From contig RCSZ01000012.1 of assembly GCA_014898425.1 (NCBI GenBank), positions 1,736,001 through 1,800,000 on the forward strand: DNA of 64,000 bases, given 5' to 3'. The position numbers and the translations under genes were made by a program. Shown here piece by piece: positions 36,508-46,309 of this stretch. Origin of the DNA: Botryotinia globosa (taxonomy: Eukaryota; Ascomycota; Leotiomycetes; Helotiales; Sclerotiniaceae). The stretch's first letter is position 1, and each line of letters begins with the position of its first letter. The notes under the pieces were generated by a model. That model saw only the letters and a program-made list of their open reading frames with translations. It had not been told where the DNA came from and searched no databases.

Positions 36508-37485
36508 CCATGTTGTGGGCTCATTGTTGCATGTGGACACCGATTTTGTTGGGATTGAGTCTGTCGTAGTGGGGTAAGCTGTGAGAGACTGGTCTTGGTT
36601 CTGTGAATGGCGCAGATATTTGTCGGTTGTAACGGATATTCACGGTTCTTTGGGTGGTCTAAATGGCGTATTCTGATAGTGGTATTGGGCGATTCCTTGG
36701 ACAATGGATAAGAAGGGACTTGGGATTGAGACTGGATTGGATTGATGATGTGAAATGATTGTGTTATACCTTGGCACTGATTGATAAAATATTTTCTAGA
36801 GACTACCTGCCTGATGGTGAATATATATAGATAACGGATAAAGGGGGGTTAGAGTTGTTAAACGAATATTATGAATTTTGTGGGAATTAGTTTCTGACGT
36901 GCCGAGTCCAAGACTTAGATGCAAGAGACTACCTACCTAATCCGGAATGTTGTAGAGAAACCCAGCAGATGCAGGTGCTCCGGCAGAGATCTTGGCGTAC
37001 TTGAACGGTTAAAGGGGGTAAGATTTTTAGACGAATATTATGAATTGCAATTGCAACTAGTACCTGGCGTGCCTGGCATGCCTGAATCCTCATCTAGTGT
37101 GTTAGATATGCATTGACTCAAGATATATAAATTAACTTCCAAAATCTACTGATAGCACGTGTGCCGAGTCATGTCTTTATCCATCCTCGGCGCGAAGACG
37201 AGCGATCAGTAAGGTAGAACCAAAACGGGGGCAAGGTCACCTGGTCTGGAGTACAAGAATCGAGGGTGACAGGGGCAAGGGGTTACTGAATCACCGCAAA
37301 ATTCACCGCCCAAGACTCAGCCAATCAATTTGCTTGCCGATATCGTCGTGCATACGCTATCTGAGCTGTGTAGCTTAAAGCTTCAGTCATTCCCAACCTC
37401 TCTATCTCTCATCCTTCAAAACAACAAACACCATTAAATCAATTCAATAACAAACCCGTGGTAAACCTCCACGATTCCATTCGTT
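36508..37485. other. Intergenic region with a degenerate tandem duplication
   Basis: No gene supported. Two related segments start at 36799 and 36925 (both GAGACTACCT then CCTxAT) and both later contain ACGAATATTATGAATT (36862 and 37031). The last 100 bases before 37486 are pyrimidine-rich leader sequence for the peptidase gene. Confidence 0.55.
36799..37085. repeat. Degenerate tandem duplication, two copies
   Basis: Copy A at about 36799-36910 and copy B at about 36925-37085 share GAGACTACCT at the start, a (G)AAAGGGGG block, ACGAATATTATGAATT and a GACGTGCC/GGCGTGCC end. Spacing changes from 126 to 169 nt along the copies, so indels have accumulated. Confidence 0.6.
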
Positions 37486-39080
37486 ATGTTACGTTCTACT
37501 CTATTTCTTGCAGCTGCATCTCTAGCTACAGGTGCAGTTATTCAACATCCCATTGCGGAAACCAGCTCTCAATCTCTCATCAATGAAAAACACAAACCAT
37601 TGATCAAATCTACTTCCCTCCAAAACGATATAAAGACAAAAAATCTCCTCGAGCGGGCGAATCAGCTTTACAAATTTGCAGAGGAAAGTATCCCTGAGTA
37701 TAATCACCCGACGAGAGTTATCGGATCGAAAGGTATATCTCCTCCATTCCTCCATCTCCTCAGCTTCTTGAGACATTTTCTGACTCACTCTGTGTAACAG
37801 GCCACGAATCAACCGTTGATTACATCTACTCTTCTATCGCGTCTCTTGGCGACTACTATCATATCTCCAACCAATCATTCCCTGCAGTAGTGGGCAACAT
37901 CTTCGACTATCGACTCGTACTGGGCGATGCCGTTCCAAAGACTGCTACCCCCATGAGTCTCACACCTCCAACGGCCAACAAAGATGCTGTTTTCGGCCCA
38001 CTAGTATTGGTTAGTAACAATGGTTGTGATGCGTCCGACTATCCCGCAGAGGTGGCGGGCTCTATCGCTTTGATCCTCCGTGGAACTTGTTCATTTGGAG
38101 ACAAATCTGCGAATGCCGGTAAAGCAGGTGCCATTGCCGCAGTTGTCTACAATAATGGCAACGGATCTCTTAGTGGAACACTAGGAGAACCAAATGCAGA
38201 TCATATCGCCACTTTCGGTATATCAGACGAAGAAGCGGCTCCATATGTCGAGAAATTGAAGAACGGGGAATCTATTGATGGATCTGCATTTGTTGATGCA
38301 TTGGTTGAAGAAATCACCACCACAAATATCATTGCCCAGACCAAAGGAGGCGATGCAAATAACTGTGTAATGCTAGGAGGACATTCGGACAGTGTTGAGG
38401 CAGGACCGGGTATCAATGACGATGGAACCGGATCTATATCTCTGCTTGAGGTTGCTACCCAGTTGACCAAGTATAAAGTCAACAATTGTGTTCGATTTGG
38501 CTGGTGGGCAGGTGAGGAGGAGGGACTTCTCGGTTCAGACTACTACGTTTCCCAACTTTCCGACGAGGAGAACTTAAAAATCCGTCTTTTCATGGATTAC
38601 GACATGATGGCTTCTCCAAACTATGCTTATCAGGTGTACAACGCCACTGATGCCGCCAATCCTGATGGATCCGAAGCATTGAGAAACTTGTATACAAAAT
38701 GGTACAAATCTCATCACCTCAACTACACATACATTCCATTCGATGGTCGAAGTGACTATGATGCTTTTATCAAGAACGGAATTCCAGGTGGTGGAATCGC
38801 AACTGGTGCTGAAGGTGTTAAGACTGCCGCTGAAGCTGAAATGTTTGGTGGTAAGGCTGGAGATTGGTATGATCATTGTTACCATCAGCTATGTGATGAT
38901 CTTTCAAACCTTGCTCTTGATGCTTGGCTGATCAATACCCAACTCATCGCTCATTCGGTTGCTACTTATGCGGCTTCTTTTGAGGGATTCCCAAAGAGAA
39001 CCCTGGAAAGCGTTAGCGCTTCTGCTGCAAAGAAAGTGAAGGAAGAGACCAAATACCATGGTCCTCAGTTGGTCATGTAA
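37486..39080 (+). CDS. Secreted M28 aminopeptidase with PA insert (leucine aminopeptidase 2-like)
   Basis: Extracellular zinc exopeptidase releasing N-terminal residues from peptides. Exons 37486-37732 and 37801-39080 (68-nt intron ending GTAACAG) give 508 residues. The signal peptide is about 1-16 (STLFLAAASLATG). A PA domain spans roughly 140-245 (GSIALILRGTCSFGDKSANA, AAVVYNNGNG). The metal site is complete: GGHSDSVEAG (His277), INDDGTGS (bridging Asp near 289), WAGEEEGLLGS (catalytic Glu and metal Glu near 321-322), MDYDM and the late His in WYDHCYHQLCDD. The order and length match fungal LAP2/ApeY-type enzymes. Several NxS/T sequons (NQS, NGS, NAT, NYT) suit a secreted glycoprotein. Likely role is nutrient acquisition. 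Confidence 0.93.
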
Positions 39081-40137
39081 TTTTTTGGTAACACTTATAA
39101 AGGATATACAAGGGAATTGAGTGCGTGAAGATAGTTATAATTTTAGTATGCCTCACATCTTTTACAGGCACACATCGAATTTAATTTATTTGGCTTTGAT
39201 ATATCTACATATGTCCATTTGCATGCAAGCGATACCCTTTTTTTGGAGAAGTACGCGAATCATAATAATAACTATCATGTCACATGCTTGATTTGCTTAC
39301 AGGCAGACGCTAGTGAATCGATGCAGGAGGCTGTGCAGTATTGCGGCTCCCTAATCAATCACACATACCTCAGATAGAACTTCAATTTTATGATTTGATA
39401 TCGTCGCAGTTCACTCATTGACCATTGAAGAGGCTGGATGCAAGGGAATATAAAGCTTGCCGTTACACGAATAGCTTCGACCGCAGACGACTTGTTCAGC
39501 CGTCGACCTTATTTCTCGCGCTGTTGTTTCAGCCTACCTTAACTTATTGAATATTTCCCCAACGAATCTCATTTCTTTTCCACAACACTTCTTACATAAG
39601 CGTCTACATTCAGCCTCAGATGCTCTGCATTCCAAATTTCTAAGGTTCGACAAGTATTAGGAGGCTTTTCGCTAAGCCACTGCTGGGATAACCTGGAAAG
39701 CATGGTTTATATCCAATAGCCCCCACAGCTAAGGTCGCTACATGGGTCGACTACTTTCAGGTCATCTATAATCCAATGGATATTTCCATACGAATCATGA
39801 GGTAGACTTGCAGTCACAATTACTGGTACACATATGCAATGCTCTTCACAAGCATTATACCTAACTGATATCTATCTCTGTCGCATCCTTTAGCGATTTG
39901 TTTCGAGATGATGAAGGTATACCCAGTCGTGGCTGAAGTTGCATGTGAAATGCACAAGTGCAAGGCTCTGATATCCTAAGGATATATATGTCTGCTTTTC
40001 TGCTCCGTGGAGTTCTCGTTTCCATCGCATATTTCTTCTATAAACTTCAAGCAAGAAAAGATTACTGGCATCAGAAAACTGCAAACTAAGATACCTTCAA
40101 ATACTCTTGCTATCACTTCTTTGATAACAGATCCAGC
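39081..40137. other. Intergenic region
   Basis: No gene supported in about 1.06 kb. It contains the peptidase 3' UTR and the upstream side of the small gene at 40138. Confidence 0.55.
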
Positions 40138-40682
40138 ATGCCAGGCCATCATTCCCATCATCATTCAACCCCTCACCGCGGGCCCGAACCCAAACATCGA
40201 TCCCCTCCAAGACAGCCCGTGTCTTTACGTCCACAAGCGGAAGTCCGTTGTCTAACTATCCGCTACGCATCTTTGGATCACAGGAGCTATCATAAAGATT
40301 ATAATCTACCTTATGTTCGCCGCTTTCGTCACTCGAATCGAGGCATGGTGACAGATCTTCCCACTAGCGGGGTAGTCGGTAGGAACAATTTGCAAAGCTT
40401 GGTGCAGGATAAATTGACGACGATGTTGAATAGAGAGTTTCCTGATTGGTGAGTGCTTTTTTCGCTGCTGGTATCTGTTGATGTGCTTTGAATGAATGGA
40501 GTCGAAAGTGAGAGATGAAGATGTGGATAGTTATACTATGGTAGGCTGGATTTTGTTAATCTTATTTTCTCTGCAGGAAGTTCATCGGTGCTGAGAGGTC
40601 ACTGCCCGGCCCGCCGAGTAATAACACTCCATGGGGATACAGTGAGAGAAGAGTAAATGTTTATGTTGAGAAGCGACAGTGA
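40138..40682 (+). CDS. Small His-rich-start protein of unknown function
   Basis: Not recognised. Exons 40138-40448 and 40577-40682 with a 128-nt intron (GTGAGT to TTCTCTGCAG) give 138 residues; the split Trp codon and the multiple-of-three total support the model. The N-terminus is disordered and rich in His, Pro and Arg (PGHHSHHHSTPHRGPEPKHR). A compact middle, NLQSLVQDKLTTMLNREFPDW, is amphipathic and may be a helix. The C-terminus is WGYSERRVNVYVEKR. No signal peptide or membrane span. The cation-rich start could bind metal or nucleic acid, but that is speculation. Confidence 0.65.
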
Positions 40683-41585
40683 GGAGAACGGAGTATTGTC
40701 TTTAGAGGTTTTCTACTTGTATGGGTTTGCGAGATGAAGGATTCTTGTGGTGGGTTAATTTTGATTTTGAAGACTCGGAAACGAAGGGACACTGAGATGA
40801 ATGGGTTATGATTTCATTTCTTGTTGGTTTGTGATGTTGATGTTTGTTATTAGCTCGGTATGGGATTTGGTTTTGATGAATCTTGTTGTGGATCGAGGGA
40901 TCTGAGCCGGCGGTTATGGTATATATCTTATGTCTTCTCATCTCTTTTATCATTAGTTCTTGTTAACTGATTTTGTTAATCCGTCTTGGTTGATGAGTTG
41001 GTATTGTAAGTAGGCAGAGAAGATGAAGCTTATTGGATTGTAACTTCCATTTCACGCTTTGTTTCTATTGGCTGCAGTGGCTAATAATGCTCATCACTTC
41101 CATCATTGTGATCTGTGGCTATGAATCTACTCCCATCCCACTCGCGAAACTCAAAGCCATGACAGTTGACTTCCAGAATCTTCAAGTGGGATGCAATATA
41201 TTTCCTCGCATTCCAATTGGCTTAAGTCTGATAGTAGTCATCGAAAACGGACATGTGATGCATTTCACGCGGATAAATATTTCGGCTACAACAGCCGGGG
41301 ATAAATTGCGGAGTACTTTAGTGCCGGAAATTCTGATGGCTAATACGGTGCACAATCTGGATGTCCGATAAGATGTCTACATCTCTTCTCATAGGGATTC
41401 TATACCCAGGAATGGGATAAGAGTTTATTCACAGGGGTTGCGACCTATGAGCTGTCAAGTGGCAAGCAGAATTAGCCTTTCTTTGTCATCATACCAAGCC
41501 AAGGCCTATATATATATGTAGTGTGCCCCCCAGTTTGGCAACTTCTCTGTATATGCATTGATTTCTTTTACCAACTCAATTCACC
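40683..41585. other. Intergenic region upstream of the esterase gene
   Basis: No gene supported. A TTG-initiated 112-codon frame at 41033-41371 has no motif. The esterase promoter with a TATA-like run lies at the right end. Confidence 0.55.
41507..41516 (+). promoter_or_regulatory. TATA-box candidate for the esterase gene
   Basis: TATATATATA lies about 70-80 bases before the ATG at 41586, with short leader sequence between, a plausible spacing for a core promoter of an inducible secreted enzyme. Confidence 0.45.
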
Positions 41586-42554
41586 ATGGTGTTTTTCAAC
41601 CTGTTGCGGAGAGGTCTAGTTGCCTTTGCTGCTACTATCCATATGATCCCTGCAGCTTCAGGTGCCGCCAATAATTTAACCGTTGTCTCCAATTTTGGCC
41701 ACAATCCTTCAAATGTGACAATGTATCTCTATGTTCCAAGCAAACTCGCTCCTAACCCTCCAATATTCGTCAATCCGCATTGGTGCCATGGAACAGCACA
41801 AGATGCGTTTGCCGGCACGCAATTCGCAACGCTAGCCGACACTTACGGCTACATTATGATTTTTCCCAGCTCTCCAAATGCTGTAGATCAATGCTGGGAC
41901 GTCTCTTCCAAAGCGTCACTTACTCACAACGGCGGAGGAGATTCCTTGGCCATTGTGAATATGGTCAAATATGTACTCAAGACCTACAAAGCCGATCCCA
42001 ATCGCGTCTTTTCAATGGGCACTTCGTCAGGAGCAATGATGACGAATGTACTAGTGGGTGTTTACCCTGACATCTTCGCTGCGGGCTCTGCATGGGCCGG
42101 TGTAGCATTGGGATGTTTTGCCGCAAACAGCAGTGCCGTTGATCTTTGGTCCAACGACTGCGCTACGGGCCAAATCATCAAGACAGGCTCGCAATGGAAA
42201 AGTATCGTTCAGGCTGCGTATCCGGGCTACAAGGGTTTCAGACCAAAGATGTGGGTACTACATGGTACAGACGATACGGTGCTCTATCCACAAAATCTCA
42301 AGGAGGAAATCAAGGAGTGGACGACAGTATTAGGTCAGTCGAAGACTCCTCTCACGACGAAAGCGAATTGGCCGGATGCGAATTGGACGACGTGGGATTA
42401 TGGGTCGAAATTCAGAGCGACGAGTGCGGAGGGGGTGACGCATAATATTCCGACGAATGAGAGTGTGGTGATTGATTATTTTGATCTGAAATGTCGCGGT
42501 CCTTCGTGTTACTCGAGAGTTACGGCGGGGGCTAAGGTGGGAATTTCGGGGTAG
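41586..42554 (+). CDS. Secreted CE1-type acetylxylan esterase / feruloyl-esterase-like protein
   Basis: Serine esterase of the PHB-depolymerase/CE1 group, likely removing acetyl groups from plant xylan. Single exon, 322 residues. Signal peptide about 1-27 (RRGLVAFAATIHMIPAASG). Motifs: PIFVNPHWCHGTAQD (oxyanion region), FPSSPNAVDQCWDV, and the nucleophile elbow SMGTSSGAMMTNVL, with Ser in GTSSG. WVLHGTDDTVLYPQN carries the Asp, and a late His (EGVTHNIP) completes the triad. NxS/T sites are frequent (NLT, NVT, NSS, NWT, NES). The frame ends with TAG at 42552-42554, directly at what looks like the beginning of a CBM1 module in the following sequence. The catalytic domain itself appears intact, so the enzyme is probably active but has lost its binding module. 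Confidence 0.88.
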   Translation: MVFFNLLRRGLVAFAATIHMIPAASGAANNLTVVSNFGHNPSNVTMYLYVPSKLAPNPPIFVNPHWCHGTAQDAFAGTQFATLADTYGYIMIFPSSPNAVDQCWDVSSKASLTHNGGGDSLAIVNMVKYVLKTYKADPNRVFSMGTSSGAMMTNVLVGVYPDIFAAGSAWAGVALGCFAANSSAVDLWSNDCATGQIIKTGSQWKSIVQAAYPGYKGFRPKMWVLHGTDDTVLYPQNLKEEIKEWTTVLGQSKTPLTTKANWPDANWTTWDYGSKFRATSAEGVTHNIPTNESVVIDYFDLKCRGPSCYSRVTAGAKVGISG

Positions 42555-42643
42555 TGTGGTGGGCCGGGCAGGGGTATCATGGATCTACGCAGTGTGTGGA
42601 GGGAGCTTATTGTAGTGAGAATAGCTATTATCCACAGTATTAG
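42555..42643 (+). pseudogene. Relic of a fungal CBM1 cellulose-binding module, 3' of the esterase
   Basis: Read one frame over, 42569-42643 encodes QGYHGSTQCVEGAYC then SENSYYPQY and a stop: the CBM1 pattern GY-G-T-C-(x4)-C-xxN-YY-Q. The preceding cysteine-glycine-glycine (TGT GGT GGG at 42555-42563) lies in the esterase frame just after its TAG. Two lesions separate the halves: TAG where a CAG (Gln of GQCGG) would be expected, and about 5 extra bases (CCGGG, 42564-42568) that shift the frame. Removing neither is needed to see that the catalytic domain ends first. The reconstruction is inference; a sequencing error is the main alternative. The last CBM1 cysteine is also replaced by Tyr. Confidence 0.75.
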
Positions 42644-43793
42644 CCGATTTATGGGATAGAGGAAAGATAAAAAGCAAGGAGACAGAGTTTTGAATTGTGT
42701 AGGGAGCTCCAGAGTGTGCCAAGGGGACTTGTTGTAGCGAGAATGAATTTCTTTTCCAGAGGATGAGGGGGCGAAATCCCATTTGTGGCGTCTTCTTGTA
42801 CCATCGGCGTCAATATGGAAAACACTCCACGGTACCTTTTCCCCATGAAAATTTCATTAGTGTCGAATATTGTTTTCGTCTAGCTGCAGTGGTGAGCTCG
42901 TATCGACTACGCCTCTCTCACCTCCTGCATTGTTACCCTACAACACCACCCATTGAAACCATACCTAGCAATTCAGAATACATAGAACCAAATAGCACCA
43001 TACATACAGCAGATTTGTAACGATTTTTCTTCATGAAACATCATCTTCTACACTTACTTTTCTGCGATGGTGTGCAACTTCAACCCAATCCTAACTAACA
43101 ACAGCATCCTAGCAAACGCTTATGCATATAGGGATCTCGATACAGTTTCCCGAACTAGACTATCACATTTGATACTCGTCTTAATGGTGCAGACTCGCTG
43201 CGTGTGTGGTTAGGCAGTTTGTGATTTTAAATCGCCAACCTAGAAATGCATGTTTATCACTCGAGTTGCTGTGTCCGAGAAACATCGGTTGAGCTCATAG
43301 ATATGATTCTATGTAGCATAAGATATGCTGATCACAAATGAAAGGTAATGCATTTTTAATGCGCTCCAAAAAAGGAGTCGGGCATTGTTCCAAAATAGAT
43401 CTAACTTCGAGGCTTTGGAAATTCGCATGCGACGCACAGTAGAAACGTGGAAGAAGCGTTCTGCCTTGCCCTCTTTATTGCCACAACTTCTTTGGCATGA
43501 GGTTGGCAAATCTTGGGATGTGATTTCTCCTTGCAATTTGGCGCTTGATGTTTCGATGGGTGATGTACCTTGCTTGACTATCACGTTCCGCCGCAAATAA
43601 ACGATACTGATATCAGTGAGAAGGGATTACTTATAACGTGATTTCTGCAGACGATGCCTTCCCCCAATCTCTGAGATACTTTTGTACCCATCTCAAATTT
43701 ACAAACTGATTGTCTTTGATCCGTAAAGCTGAGTAATATACACCGAATATCTCACAGGCATCGTTCCTGTAGACATTCAGCCCAGATCACGTA
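42644..43793. other. Intergenic region
   Basis: No gene supported. Opposed short frames at 43309-43596 and 43385-43600 overlap and show no motif. Confidence 0.55.
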
Positions 43794-46309
43794 GTGAGCC
43801 ACAGGACACAGGTGGCAAGCCCAAGGGTTCTTCACATAGCCTCTCGAACTTTCGTCATCCTTCCTGTCTCAAAAGTCAAATCGCAATCAATAATGAGGAT
43901 CCAGCACAAGTCGCTGGTTCTTCGCATACCTCTTCCCAGATGGACAAATTTCAACCGACCAAAGCTCCCAAGGTTTCATCATCTTTCCAAATATCCAGAC
44001 CCGGGAGAACCTGCAAAGTTCGTATTCGATAACAGGTGCAAGTTCATCGCACTCAATTTGGTTCTCCTTGCATTGCCTCTGGCTACTACCGCGAGCTTGG
44101 TGTACCTTAACGTGCGGTCTTTTTACTGGGGAGACACATAGGCTAATGGGATATGGCAAAATACCATGTTGAATAGCCTTCAATTTGCGGCCAAGCTTCA
44201 TGAATTACGGATCGGCTCTTCTATGGCTTACATGGTTTCCCATTTCATTGTATTCATGCTCGCTAAGACCAAAGGTATACCCATTGGGCTACTTGGTGCT
44301 GGTCTTCAGATTGGAGACCTCAGATTCTTCGCCCGCAGGTCATTTTGGTCATCCTTTGACTATTCCCACGAACGGAAATTGAGCATCTATCTCTTTGCAC
44401 TATTTGTGATATTCTGTTCCATCCTCACAGCTCTTGCTGGACCATCCTCTGCTATTGCGATGCGACCCAACCTCGATTGGTGGCAAATGACCAATAACAC
44501 GTTGGTATTTCGCTTCCCAACTAAATTCGAGTTGTGGCCTATCAACCTTTTAGAACCGCTGGCTCCACCGCTCTCGGTGGTCAATTGTTCCACGCAGACT
44601 CATCTGCCAATTTTATATGTCCGGCCAGTGGAGCGCAAGATATCAACACTTGGCTGAATAGCCAAGACTTCCATGTTCTAAAAGGAAAAGCAACGAACAT
44701 GCCTTTTTATAACGCATACACAAACACGCGCAATTTTCTTACCTCGGCTGGAATGGGTTCAGGTCATTCTTAAACAACCTCGTTATCAGTTGTCCCTCAG
44801 CTCGCTGTGGGCGTGATATGGAATGACCTAAAATTGGCGGTAGCCTATGAGTCTTTCATATCTCAACCCAAATTCTTGTCTCATTCCACAACGAACCTAA
44901 AACAACCGATTGTTCAGGTCAAATGCAATATCTATGCTCAGAGTAATCTTACAAGTGCTGGTAACGATATAGCAGATGCTCCAGCATTTCCCCTCTTACA
45001 TGGAATCATGAAGAATACCTCGACTCTAAATGAAAAAAATAGGATATCCAGTGCCAAAAGACTCTTGGAGTAGTATCAGGAACCAGGAAGACTTAGATCT
45101 AACCTGGGTTGATATATACAAAAATTATAGCGGAACCGCGTCTATCGGTGGAATATTTGTGCTTCCGAGGTCTACACGTGTATACAACGGGACAGGCTGG
45201 TCTACTGTCCAGGATACATTAATCATACCATGTACATTCGATGCAAGATGGTTACAAACTCAAGTGAAATATAAGCCTACAACTAGCGATATCATCAACG
45301 ATAATATCACTGACTCTACAGCCTTCTCAGAGCTACAAAGCCTTATAAACAATGCACATCAAGATCGGACAAAGAAAAAGCGCTCAGAATTTAGCGACGT
45401 CATTAACATTACTCCTGGTTAGGCTGCATATACGAACATAGTGGTTCCAGGAGTTCACTTGACGCAGAAATTAACACAAGATTTGACTGTAAGCCATATA
45501 AATGGGACCATGCCTCGGACAAACAGAGTCCAGGCTCCAATCATTAATTTTAGCGGTGGTATGCGTGCCACACCTACTTTTCCCGCGCCCGCACCTGCGC
45601 AGAATCTACCTAATGCTACCCTAATTCAACGTCTGCTGAACAGATTCATGGTTCTCGGTGCAAATGGAACACTATCATTTAATCAATTTCCAGTTGGGGG
45701 ACCTAGTTCACCTAGCAGTACTGCTGATATTCAAGGTTTCATCTCACTACTCTGTATGCTGGTGTATTCATGACAGATGCTCTTGCGCGTAATGGCTCCC
45801 AGAGCGTCATATCTGATGATAATATCTTATTTGGCCATAAGAACACTTTGAGGCGACTATCCTCATTGAGGAACGAGCCCGAGCTTCCCAAGGGCTGGCT
45901 AGAGTGGAAATTTGAGATTTGGCGAAGAGGATATAGCTACGGAATTCGTGGAATAACGACGAAATTAGCATTGGCACTTCTTTTAACGCATTGCATTTCG
46001 ACATTGGGGTTTATGGTCTACATGTGTTTTGCAGAGTGGAGAACAGTTGCTTGGAATTCGATAGGAGAATTTATTGCGTTGGCATTGAAATCACGCAGTA
46101 CAGAAAAGTTTCGAGGTACAGATACGGGGACTGATTTATCAACAACATGGGCGCAAAATATGAGGATAAGGGAGATTGGTACTGAAGAGCTTGAAATACA
46201 GTTTGGGGAAGATGGATGTGAGGAAGAGAAGGGGGAGTGGTTAGGTGTAGTGAGGATGGGAAAAGTCTGGAAGAGGGGCTGTGAATCCTCATCTTTTGAA
46301 GAAGAGTGA
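43794..46309 (+). pseudogene. Decayed multi-pass fungal membrane protein
   Basis: Consecutive protein-like pieces in alternating frames read as one former gene. Piece 1 (43794-44657, broken by TAG at 44139-44141) has PGEPAKFVFDNRCKFIALN, a span LVLLALPLATTASLVYLN, another near SSMAYMVSHFIVFMLA and a third in IYLFALFVIFCSILTALAG. Piece 2 (about 44570-45073) continues with QDINTWLNSQDF and has TAA at 44771-44773. Piece 3 (45030-45773) has DLTWVDIYKNYSGT and TAG at 45420-45422. Piece 4 (45770-46309) carries YGIRGITTKLALALLLTHC and FMVYMCFAEW. Frame changes fall near 44540-44600, in an A7 run near 45033-45041, and near 45740-45750. The family (large fungal integral membrane proteins without assigned function) is recalled, not searched. 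No small introns with good sites explain all six breaks. The N-terminal boundary is uncertain. Confidence 0.82.

Noticed and set aside
41033..41371. 112-codon frame with hydrophobic start upstream of the esterase gene
   Set aside because: Starts at TTG, no conserved motif, and its hydrophobic start is not a convincing signal peptide.
42535..42571. Intron joining the esterase to the CBM1 frame
   Set aside because: The only GT-AG span that joins the frames is about 35 nt, too short, and it would remove the conserved CGG part of the CBM1.
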